From JAFMDF01 sp965222705 (lineage in GTDB: Bacteria > Bacteroidota > Bacteroidia > Chitinophagales > Saprospiraceae): a stretch of 64,000 bases of DNA. The notes beneath the pieces were generated by a model. That model was not told the origin of the DNA, searched no databases, and saw nothing but the letters and a program-made list of their open reading frames with translations. Below are positions 52,988 to 61,410 of this stretch, piece by piece. The stretch is from the NCBI GenBank assembly GCA_965222705.1, contig CBDCUO010000001.1, positions 205,039 to 269,038 on the forward strand, in the 5' to 3' direction. Each line of letters opens with the position of its first letter. The first letter of the stretch is position 1. The position numbers and the translations under genes were made by a program.

Positions 52988-55900
52988 ATGAGTTGGATAC
53001 AAGACATCATTTCCCCACAGACCCGAAAATGGGAAGAGTTTTACCGCAATCGTTTTCAGCACGACCGCATTGTGCGGAGTACACATGGGGTGAACTGTAC
53101 AGGCGGTTGTTCCTGGCAAATCCATGTAAAAGATGGTATTGTCGTATGGGAAACCCAGCAGTTGGATTATCCATTATTAGAAGGCTCCCTCCCGCCTTAT
53201 GAACCTCGTGGCTGTCAAAGAGGGATTTCTTACTCTTGGTATTTGTACAGCCCGCTTCGAATTAAATACCCTTTAATTCGAGGCGCATTGATTGATGCTT
53301 TTCAGAGAGAAAAACTCAATGCCGGAGGCGACCCAATGAAGGCTTGGGAAAACCTCCAAAACGATGAAGCGGCACGCAAAAGGTATCAGCAAGCTCGGGG
53401 AAAAGGCGGTTTTAGAAGAACCAATTGGGAAACGGTGCTGGAATTGATGGCGGTGTCCAACCTTTATACAGCAAAAAAATATGGACCGGACCGAGTGGTG
53501 GGTTTTTCGCCTATACCTGCAATGTCTATGATGAGCTATGCTGCTGGAGGCAGATTTTTACAATTATTTGGAGGCATCAATCTGAGTTTTTACGACTGGT
53601 ATTGCGACCTGCCCACGGCCTTTCCTGAAATTTGGGGGGAACAAACGGACGTGTGCGAAAGTGCGGATTGGTATAATGCCAAAATGATTGCTGACATGGG
53701 AGCTTGCTTGAATATGACCCGCACGCCCGATTGCCACTTCTTTGCCGAATCTCGGCATAATGGCACCAAAACAGTGGTATTTTCTCCTGATTTTAGCCAG
53801 GTCTGCAAATATGCGGACCAATGGGTTCCCGTCCATGCGGGTAGTGATGGTGCTTTTTGGATGGCAGTCACCCATATTATATTAAAGGAATGGCATCACG
53901 AAAAACAAACGCCTTATTTCCTCCAATATACCAAGCAATATACCGATAGTCCGTATTTGGTAAAACTGGAAAAAGAAGGGGATGTCTATAAACCAGGCAG
54001 GCTGGTTCGAGCCAATGAATTGGAAAAATTCAAGGATATTGAAAATGGCGATTGGAAATTCCTCAATATAGACGAGGGCAATGGTAAATTCATTGTGCCA
54101 AAAGGCAGTTCGGGATTCCGTTGGGAAAAAGAGGGCGGAAAATGGAATATGAAACTGGAAGATGGTATAACAGACGAATCTTACAATCCTTTGCTTTCTT
54201 TTTTAAATAAAAACGATGAAGTATTACAAGTAGAATTCACGGAATTTGGCTTAGGCAATCATCGTCAAAGAGGTGTTCCAGTAAAATATATTAATACCGT
54301 CAACGGAAAAATTCCAGTTACTACTGTTTATGATTTGACTATGGCGCAGTATGGAGTAAGCAGGGGGTTAGCTGGAGATTATCCTGCGGACTATACTGAC
54401 AGAGATGCCGCTTATACCCCCGCTTGGCAGGAAATTTTTACGGGAATAGATTCCAACACAGTTATTCAATTTGCTAAAGAATGGGCGAACACCGCCAATG
54501 TAACGGGCGGAAAATGTATGGTCATCGTTGGTGCAGGTATCAATCACTGGTATCACGCCAATTTGATGTACCGTTCCGCTATCATGGCGTTGATGCTAAC
54601 GGGTTGTGTGGGCAAGAATGGCGGGGGCATGAACCATTATGTCGGGCAGGAAAAACTGGCCCCTATGGACTCTTGGGGAACGGTTGCCTTTGGCAAGGAT
54701 TGGCAAGGGGCAGTGCGGCTGCAACAAGCTCCTATTTGGCATTATATCAATACTTGCCAATATCGCTATGACGGACAGTTTTCAAAATACAATACGGTAC
54801 CCGATAATAAATGGACCCGCCAACATACCGCAGATACTATATTTCAGGCGGTGCGTATGGGGTGGATGCCTTTTTATCCACAATTCAATGAAAATTCCTT
54901 AGAACTCAGCAAAGAGGCGACTGAAAAAGGGGCGACTTCTGACGAAGCTATCAAGGAGTATGTTTTGGAAAAATTGAAGTCCAAAGAATTGGAATATGCA
55001 GTAGGCGACCCCGAAGCACCCGAAAACCACCCCAAAGTATGGTACATCTGGCGAGGCAATGCCATTATGGGCAGTATGAAGGGACACGAATATGCCCTGA
55101 AACATTATCTCGGCACCCATCATAATTCTATTGCTCAAGATGCGGAAGACCGCACTGAAGAGGTCAAATGGCACGAACATGCGCCACTGGGAAAAATGGA
55201 TTTGATAGTTGACCTCAACTTCCGTATGGACTCTTCTGCCTTGTATTCCGACATTGTACTTCCGGCAGCTTCTTGGTATGAAAAAGCGGACCTCAACAGT
55301 ACGGACCTTCACTCCTTTATTCATCCATTGGGACAAGCGATTGCACCTGTTTGGGAATCCAAAACAGACTGGGATATCTTTAAACAAATAGCCAGAGTGA
55401 CCAGTGAGTTGGCTAAAAAATATTTTGCCGAGCCGCAAAAAGATGTGGTCATTGCACCCATTTCTCATGACTCTGCAGGCGAAATTTCCCAGCCGGTAAT
55501 CAAGGATTGGTACAAAGGTGAATGCGAAGCGATTCCTGGGAAGACCATGCATAAAATTGCAGTGGTGGATAGGGATTATACAAAGATTTATGACAAATAC
55601 ATTTCGCTGGGCGACAATATTCGGAAAAACGGTTTAGGGGCTCATGGTAATCACTATAAGTGTGAAGATGCCTTTGATGAAATGCTGGATTCCAACCATT
55701 TCCCACTCGAAAAGTCAAACGGAACGGTACGCCCTTCTATTAAAGAAGATGAATGGGCAGCCAATGCGGTTTTGCAATTGTCTTCCCTAACGAATGGCAA
55801 ACTAACGGTGCGGGCTTATAAAAATGCAGAAAAGAAAACAGGGTTGGTACTTGCCGACCTCGGTGAAGGCAGTGCAGATGTCAAAATCCGCTATGCAGAC

Positions 55901-56605
55901 CTGTTGGCGCAGCCAAGAAGGTATAATTCTTCGCCGCTTTGGTCGGGTTTGATGCATGAAGGCAGGGCGTATGCCCCTTATACCTATAATGTGGAGCGGT
56001 TAGTGCCGTGGAGAACATTGACTGGACGACAACATTTTTATCTCGACCATGAATTATACCTCGCTTATGGTGAAAATTTGCCCACTTACAAGCCTTCTCC
56101 CAAGCCAGAAGCCTATGGCGATTTAAGGGATACTTTGAAAAATGGCGAAGCCAAAATCTTGAATTGCCTCACCCCTCATGGCAAATGGCACATCCACTCG
56201 ACCTATATGGAGAACCTGCGGATGTTGACCCTTTCAAGAGGTTGTGAACCTTGCTGGATAAACGAGCAAGATGCGGAAGAATTAGGCATCAAAGACAATG
56301 ACTGGGTGGAAGTTTATAACGATCACGGCGTTTACTGTACTCGTGCGGTGGTCAGTGCAAGAATACCAAAAGGTGTGTGCATCGTCTATCACGTACCAGA
56401 ACGAACCGTGGGCATTCCTAAATCGCAGGTACGAGGCAATAAACGGGCAGGGGGACACAACAGCTTTACCCGTATTCACTTGAAGCCCAATTTCTTAGCA
56501 GGAGGCTATGGTCAGTTCACTTATCATTTCAATTATTGGGGCCCCATTGCGCCAAACAGGGATACGCATGTGATTGTGAAGAAAATGGAGAAATTGGTGT
56601 GGTAA
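52988..56605 (+). CDS. narG: Respiratory nitrate reductase, alpha subunit
   Basis: The 1205-aa catalytic subunit of membrane-bound nitrate reductase, which reduces nitrate to nitrite at a molybdenum bis-MGD centre. The N-terminal FS0 cluster motif HGVNCTGGCSW (His plus Cys residues) and EPRGCQRGISYSWY are conserved with E. coli NarG, as are FSPIPAMSMMSYAAG, ESADWYNAK (Asp ligand of Mo) and NHWYHANLMYR. No Tat signal is visible, which fits a cytoplasm-facing NarGHI. The frame is intact across 3.6 kb. It lies between the cytochrome and the ric/narH genes in one operon. Confidence 0.96.
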   Translation: MSWIQDIISPQTRKWEEFYRNRFQHDRIVRSTHGVNCTGGCSWQIHVKDGIVVWETQQLDYPLLEGSLPPYEPRGCQRGISYSWYLYSPLRIKYPLIRGALIDAFQREKLNAGGDPMKAWENLQNDEAARKRYQQARGKGGFRRTNWETVLELMAVSNLYTAKKYGPDRVVGFSPIPAMSMMSYAAGGRFLQLFGGINLSFYDWYCDLPTAFPEIWGEQTDVCESADWYNAKMIADMGACLNMTRTPDCHFFAESRHNGTKTVVFSPDFSQVCKYADQWVPVHAGSDGAFWMAVTHIILKEWHHEKQTPYFLQYTKQYTDSPYLVKLEKEGDVYKPGRLVRANELEKFKDIENGDWKFLNIDEGNGKFIVPKGSSGFRWEKEGGKWNMKLEDGITDESYNPLLSFLNKNDEVLQVEFTEFGLGNHRQRGVPVKYINTVNGKIPVTTVYDLTMAQYGVSRGLAGDYPADYTDRDAAYTPAWQEIFTGIDSNTVIQFAKEWANTANVTGGKCMVIVGAGINHWYHANLMYRSAIMALMLTGCVGKNGGGMNHYVGQEKLAPMDSWGTVAFGKDWQGAVRLQQAPIWHYINTCQYRYDGQFSKYNTVPDNKWTRQHTADTIFQAVRMGWMPFYPQFNENSLELSKEATEKGATSDEAIKEYVLEKLKSKELEYAVGDPEAPENHPKVWYIWRGNAIMGSMKGHEYALKHYLGTHHNSIAQDAEDRTEEVKWHEHAPLGKMDLIVDLNFRMDSSALYSDIVLPAASWYEKADLNSTDLHSFIHPLGQAIAPVWESKTDWDIFKQIARVTSELAKKYFAEPQKDVVIAPISHDSAGEISQPVIKDWYKGECEAIPGKTMHKIAVVDRDYTKIYDKYISLGDNIRKNGLGAHGNHYKCEDAFDEMLDSNHFPLEKSNGTVRPSIKEDEWAANAVLQLSSLTNGKLTVRAYKNAEKKTGLVLADLGEGSADVKIRYADLLAQPRRYNSSPLWSGLMHEGRAYAPYTYNVERLVPWRTLTGRQHFYLDHELYLAYGENLPTYKPSPKPEAYGDLRDTLKNGEAKILNCLTPHGKWHIHSTYMENLRMLTLSRGCEPCWINEQDAEELGIKDNDWVEVYNDHGVYCTRAVVSARIPKGVCIVYHVPERTVGIPKSQVRGNKRAGGHNSFTRIHLKPNFLAGGYGQFTYHFNYWGPIAPNRDTHVIVKKMEKLVW

Positions 56606-56625
56606 CAGAGAATTTACATTCTCTG
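56606..56625. repeat. Hairpin just after narG
   Basis: CAGAGAAT-TTAC-ATTCTCTG begins directly after the narG stop codon. It shares the core GAGAATTTA-ATTCTC with the palindrome before narG. Confidence 0.65.
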
Positions 56626-56657
56626 GTTTATATCCTCTGGTCATAAACAAAAAAAAT

Positions 56658-57377
56658 ATGCAAATAACACAATCAAAAACAGTAGCAGAATTAGTTGCCG
56701 ATAACTATAAAGCAGCCGATGTTTTCAAAAAGCATGGCATAGATTTTTGCTGTGGTGGAGGCGTTAGCATAGCGGAAATATGCAGGCGAAAAAATCTTGA
56801 TTATGCACAAATCGAAAGAGAATTGCTGGCATTGGACAAGCCTATTCCAAAATCGCATGATTTTAATAATTGGGCATTGGATTTTCTGATTGATTACATC
56901 ATTCAAATCACACCATAGTTATGTGATGGAGAACATTCCGCTCGTTTTGCAATATGCTGAAAAAGTCGAGCAAGGGTACACGGGCATTACTATACAGAAA
57001 CGGTTGAAATCAATAAGTTATTCAAGGAGGCAGCAAAGGAATTGTTGATGCATTTGCAAAAGGAGGAGCAGATTCTTTTTCCTTATATAAAAAAAATAAT
57101 AAAAGCTGAAAAGGAAAGTTTGCCAATTCCGAACCCGCCCTTCAAAACCGTGGAGAACCCTATCAGAATGATGCAAATAGAGCACGAAAACGCTGGTGAT
57201 ATTTTTAAAAAGATTGCCAAGTTGAGCAATCATTATCAACCGCCAGAAGGAGCTTGCAATACGTTTCGGGTACTTTATGCCAAGTTGCAAGAATTTGAGG
57301 AAAACCTGCATCAGCATATCCATTTGGAGAATAATATTCTGTTTCCGAAGGCGGTGGCGTTGGAGCAAAACAGTTGA
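56658..57377 (+). pseudogene. ric: Iron-sulfur cluster repair protein Ric/ScdA, frameshifted as given
   Basis: Two open frames together encode one di-iron repair protein. 56658-56918 gives the N-terminal ScdA_N domain (VADNYKAADVFKKHGIDFCC with GGG). 57042-57377 gives the hemerythrin part (HLQKEEQILFPYIKK, MQIEHENAGD, HQHIHLENNILFPKA). Between them the middle frame reads HSYVMENIPLVLQYAEKVEQ and then shifts back to HYYTETVEINKLF. One extra base near 56912 and two extra bases near 56974 explain both shifts. Corrected length would be about 238 aa. Ric repairs clusters damaged by NO, a by-product of nitrite metabolism. Sequence error seems likelier than decay. Confidence 0.82.
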
Positions 57378-57428
57378 GCCTTGCAAACAGTCCGCAATAA
57401 AGTATAGCAAAGCAATAGCAACCAACAA

Positions 57429-57453
57429 CCGAGCATTTATATGCTCGGCTTTT
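57429..57453 (+). terminator. Hairpin with T-run between ric and narH
   Basis: CCGAGCAT-TTAT-ATGCTCGG is followed by CTTTTT. It looks like a terminator or attenuator inside the operon, 25 bases before narH. Confidence 0.6.
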
Positions 57454-57478
57454 TAAAAACAAAACATAAAAAAATATC

Positions 57479-59033
57479 ATGGATGTACGTGCCCAGATTT
57501 CAATGGTTTTTCACCTCGACAAATGTATTGGTTGTCATACCTGTTCGATAGCCTGTAAAAATATCTGGACCGACCGAAAAGGCGTGGAGTATCAATGGTG
57601 GAATAATGTAGAAACCAAGCCAGGAACGGGTTATCCTACCAAATGGGAAGACCAGGATATATACAAAGGAGGTTGGGAAAAAAACAATGGGACTATTCAC
57701 CTCAAAGGGGCAGGCAAAAAGAAGGGCTTGCTCAATATTTTTCACAATCCGCATATGCCCGTCATTGACGATTATTACGAACCATTTACCTACAAATACC
57801 TTGACCTCATTGAGTCGCCAGCTATGGATGACCAACCTACGGCACGCCCCGTTTCCCTGATTACAGGTAAACCCATTGACATCAAAATGGGACCCAATTG
57901 GGACGATGACTTGAGCGGTACGCCTGATTATGCGAGGAAAGACCCCAATCTTCAGGAACTATCTCCCGCAGAACAGGAGGCCATGTTCCAATTAGAGCGA
58001 ATGGCATTCTTTTATCTGCCAAGAATTTGCAACCACTGTCTCAATCCGGCTTGTGTAGCTTCCTGTCCTTCGGGAGCTATTTACAAAAGAGGCGAGGACG
58101 GTATCGTATTAATCAACCAACAGGTTTGTCGGGCATGGAGAATGTGCGTCACTGCCTGTCCTTATAAAAAGTCTTATTATAATTGGCATACTGGGAAATC
58201 AGAAAAGTGCATCCTTTGCTATCCTCGCTTGGAAGCGGGTCATGCGCCTGCCTGTATGCACTCTTGTGTGGGTAGAATTCGCTATCTTGGGTGTCATCCT
58301 TTACGATGCTCACCAAATAGAAGGTGCTGCTTCTGCTGACAATAACAATCTCGTTGACCGCCAATTGAATATGCTGCTTGACCCCTTCGACCCTGAAGTT
58401 ATCAAAGCGGCGAAAAAAAATGGAGTTCCCGATTCTACTATTAAGGCAGCGCAATATTCCCCAACCTATAAGTTTATTAAAGAATGGGGATTGGCATTGC
58501 CGCTACACCCGGAATTTAGAACCTTGCCCATGCTGTTCTATGTGCCGCCTATGCTGCCTGTTATGGCTTCATTGAGTGAGCAAAATACTTCACAAGGCGA
58601 AAAAATGGACCCCATTGCGAAATTCTGGAACGACAACTGGTTGTATGACACCAGCACGGAAGATTTATGGGGAACGATAGACCAAGCTCGTTTTCCACTA
58701 AAATATATGGCGAATCTATTTGCCGCAGGCGATGAAGAAAAGGTCAAAGTGGTTTTGAAAAAACTAATGGCTGTGCGAATGCACCGAAGGGGCGTAACAG
58801 TAGGCGATGTTGGCCCCTGAGAAGGTCGAAGCTGCTGCGTTAAAAGGGGCGGGCATGGATGCCGAAACCGCTGATGATATTTATAAACTAACCTCCCTCG
58901 CTAAGTTCAATGAGCGTTTTTGTGATTCCTCCCTGCACATCGGGAACAGGCAATGGAAATGCTTGAATTTACAGGAGATACAAGGGGCAGCGTTGGGTTT
59001 GGCTTTAAAGAACAACCGGTGAGAGGGCTTTGA
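57479..59033 (+). pseudogene. narH: Nitrate reductase beta subunit, frameshifted as given
   Basis: NarH carries electrons through four Fe-S clusters from NarI to NarG. The first frame (57479-58287 or so) has the ferredoxin Cys motifs CIGCHTCSIACKN, CNHCLNPACVASCPSGA, CRAWRMCVTACPYKK and CILCYPR. The Trp in the third motif is the normal NarH pattern for the [3Fe-4S] cluster. Reading continues in a second frame (VILYDAHQIE...VTVGDV), a third (APEKVEAAALKGAGMDAETA...KFNERF) and a fourth (PAHREQAMEMLEFTGDT...PVRGL, stop at 59031). Four single extra bases, near 58288, 58813, 58919 and 58933, restore one frame of about 516 aa, the usual NarH length. Confidence 0.88.
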
Positions 59034-59336
59034 CCCCACCAACTGGCTTTTTAAACAAAATAAGGTCTAGCAGACCGACCCTGTATTGTAGAATCGGAAA
59101 AAATCTCTAAAGGTGCATAGCACCGGCCCCATTAGTGCAAAACAGAGTCGATGCTATGAACCTTTCATCCTAAAAAGATATGGAGTATCATAAGATTTTC
59201 ATAAATACCTTCTATTTAAGTAAGTCAGCAAAATTGTTTAATGGATAATTTGAGCATAATACATTGATAATCAAAACTCTGTGCCTCCGTGTCTCTGTGT
59301 TCAAATTTGCCCACCTACTTAAATTCACAATTTAAA
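59034..59336 (+). other. Noncoding region between narH and narJ with hairpins and a dispersed repeat
   Basis: No gene is seen here. GGTGC-ATA-GCACC at 59112-59124 is a small hairpin, and its CATAGCA can also pair with TGCTATG at 59152-59158, so alternative folds are possible. At about 59280-59312 the minus strand reads EHRDTEAQS in one frame, the mark of a short repeat that is scattered through many environmental genomes. This gap is much longer than others in the operon. Confidence 0.55.
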
Positions 59337-60017
59337 ATGAGTAAAAATAATAATATGAAGGATTCAATCAAACATTACATCTTATTAGCAAATCTATTTG
59401 AATATCCAGGAGAAGGGTTTGTTGAAAAGGTAAAGGAAGTCCAAACTTTTTTGGATACCCATTATTCAGTAGCGGGAAAAGGCTTGTTTCCTTTCACCAA
59501 TTTTATGTCAAAAGCAGATTTAATAACGCAACAGGAATTGTTTATTCGCTCTTTTGATGTACAGGCGGTTACGACTCTTGATTTGGGATATGTGATGTTC
59601 GGGGATGATTATAAAAGAGGCGAACTATTGGTCAATTTGAATCGGGAACATCGGGAGGCTAACAATGACTGCGGAGTAGAACTTTCCGACCACTTGCCCA
59701 ATGTATTGCGCTTGCTGCCTAAAATGAAGGACGATTTTATTGTGGAAGAATTGGCTAAACGGATTATTGCCCCTGCTTTAAAACGAATGATACGGGGCTT
59801 TGAACCCGAGCAAATTGAACTGAAAGATAAGTTTTACAAAAGAAAGCACAAAACCATCATTGAGCGACCGGATGAGCATTATACGATTTATCAAAAAACA
59901 TTGGAAGTCTTGCTATGGGTGCTAAAACAAGATTTTGACATCAAAGAAAGCGTGCCACGGGAAAAGACTTCGGATTTTTTGAAAAATATTGTGACAGAAA
60001 CCAAATTGGAAGGATAG
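59337..60017 (+). CDS. narJ: Nitrate reductase assembly chaperone
   Basis: A 226-aa cytoplasmic TorD-like chaperone needed for cofactor insertion into NarG. It has the expected helical N-terminus (HYILLANLFEYPGEGFVEKV), LDLGYVMFGDDYKRGELLVN and DHLPNVLRLLPKM. It is not part of the final complex. The ATG at 59337 is preferred; 59355 is an alternative with a near-identical product. The frame is intact, in contrast to narH and ric. Confidence 0.9.
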   Translation: MSKNNNMKDSIKHYILLANLFEYPGEGFVEKVKEVQTFLDTHYSVAGKGLFPFTNFMSKADLITQQELFIRSFDVQAVTTLDLGYVMFGDDYKRGELLVNLNREHREANNDCGVELSDHLPNVLRLLPKMKDDFIVEELAKRIIAPALKRMIRGFEPEQIELKDKFYKRKHKTIIERPDEHYTIYQKTLEVLLWVLKQDFDIKESVPREKTSDFLKNIVTETKLEG

Positions 60018-60071
60018 GTATTAGACCTCATCACCAAAAAACGAAAATTATTTCATCAGAAAAAAAATAAA

Positions 60072-60812
60072 ATGGAAAATCTTTTTAATGCTCTCAATAA
60101 TTTTTTCCTGATTGCTTTGCCCTACATTGCCTTATTTGTTTTTGTAATAGGAGCAATATGGCGATACCGTTCTAATGGGTTTAAGTTTTCGTCTTTGTCC
60201 TCGCAGTTTTTGGAAGGCAGGCAATTGTTTTGGGGGTCTGTGCCTTTTCACATAGGTATTTTATTTCTGTTTTTTGGTCATTTGATTGCCTTTTTGATTC
60301 CGAGAGGCGTATTGGCGTGGAATGCCCACCCAGTCCGCCTGATATTGCTGGAAGTAACTGCCTTTATTTTTGGCATTGCAGTATTAGTTGGGCTGGTCAA
60401 TCTCTTGTATAGAAGAATTACCAGTCCCCGAATAGCTGTGGTTACTAGCAAAATGGACTATGTAATACTGTTCTTATTGCTTATCCAAGTATTTAGTGGT
60501 CTTTGGGTGGCTTATAATTTTCGGTGGGGGTCTTCCTGGTTTTCCTCTGTATTGACGCCTTATCTATGGTCAATTTTTGGCTTACAGCCCGATATTTCGG
60601 CGGTTGCTGCCCTGCCGTGGATAGTCAAATCGCATATCGTTGGGGCATATCTGATTGTTTTACTGATTCCTTTTTCAAGGCTGGTTCACTTTCTAGTTCC
60701 ACCCATTGACTACCTATGGCGACCTTACCAGCGGGTGATTTGGTATTGGGATAATAAGGAGGTGCGGAATACGCATAAACCCTGGTCTTCGAAGCGACCT
60801 AAAAATAATTAA
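60072..60812 (+). CDS. narI: Nitrate reductase gamma subunit (cytochrome b)
   Basis: The 246-aa membrane anchor that oxidises quinol and passes electrons to NarH. Five hydrophobic helices are visible. The haem-ligand His residues are in VPFHIGI, FFGHLIAF, KSHIVGAY and RLVHFLVPP. The C-terminal tail is basic and cytoplasmic. It begins 54 bases after narJ and completes the narGHJI set. Confidence 0.94.
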   Translation: MENLFNALNNFFLIALPYIALFVFVIGAIWRYRSNGFKFSSLSSQFLEGRQLFWGSVPFHIGILFLFFGHLIAFLIPRGVLAWNAHPVRLILLEVTAFIFGIAVLVGLVNLLYRRITSPRIAVVTSKMDYVILFLLLIQVFSGLWVAYNFRWGSSWFSSVLTPYLWSIFGLQPDISAVAALPWIVKSHIVGAYLIVLLIPFSRLVHFLVPPIDYLWRPYQRVIWYWDNKEVRNTHKPWSSKRPKNN

Positions 60813-60842
60813 GTAACACTAAAAAAATAACTTGGACATTTT

Positions 60843-60899
60843 GTCCATGAATTAGGTAAGTAAACGCTTCATTTTAAGTTACTTACCTAATTCATGGAC
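60843..60899. terminator. Perfect 21-bp inverted repeat after narI
   Basis: Arms 60843-60863 and 60879-60899 are exact reverse complements (GTCCATGAATTAGGTAAG, three more bases each) around a 15-base loop. It lies 30 bases after narI. No T-run follows, so it may be a terminator, a processing site or a transposon scar. Confidence 0.6.
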
Positions 60900-60942
60900 T
60901 ATAAAAAATGGCGATGTTATTTTTTTTATCACTACTAAGGGT

Positions 60943-61374
60943 GTGGCAGCGATATTTTTAACCGTAACAGACCTTGAACTCTTGGCTGCCCAAGCGGTCA
61001 AATTTATCCTGCTTGTCCTATTGGTATTTGGCGGAGGACTGAATCTGTATAAAGCGCGGAAGGAAAAGGAGCGCAGTAGAAAAATGATTAGGAGCATCCT
61101 AGCCGTTGTTCTTTTCGCAGTAGCCGTACCCGTCATTCGGTGGATACAGATTGAGGGGAGTTTATTGAATTCTGATAAATATGCGATTGGTACAACTATC
61201 GGCCCTTGTCAGGTTTTTGCAAAAGGCAAAGGCATTGAATTTGAGTATGAGAGTAATACGGTACAGAAATACAGCAATTGTAATACGTTCCACCCAATTC
61301 CCCTTAATACGATATCACGAAAATCCAAATGGGAAATATTATGGTGCGATATACAGAACGATACCCTGCGATAG
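60943..61374 (+). CDS. Small membrane protein of unknown function between narI and narK1
   Basis: A possible 143-aa protein starting at a GTG. Two hydrophobic stretches (about 14-35 and 47-64) flank a short Lys/Arg-rich loop, and a polar C-terminal half with three Cys residues follows. I recognise no family. The start is uncertain, and because nearby genes carry frame errors the true reading frame could differ. Position between narI and narK suggests an accessory role at most. Confidence 0.5.
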   Translation: MAAIFLTVTDLELLAAQAVKFILLVLLVFGGGLNLYKARKEKERSRKMIRSILAVVLFAVAVPVIRWIQIEGSLLNSDKYAIGTTIGPCQVFAKGKGIEFEYESNTVQKYSNCNTFHPIPLNTISRKSKWEILWCDIQNDTLR

Positions 61375-61410
61375 AGGCAGGATAGATTTTAATAAAAAAA
61401 TGTAAATTAA

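Noticed and set aside
55209..55391. Small open frames in other phases inside narG
   Set aside because: They are shadows of a well-conserved gene and do not resemble proteins in their own right.
57479..58339. A shorter 286-aa NarH as a naturally truncated protein
   Set aside because: The missing C-terminal part is present directly downstream in other frames and ends at a normal NarH terminus.
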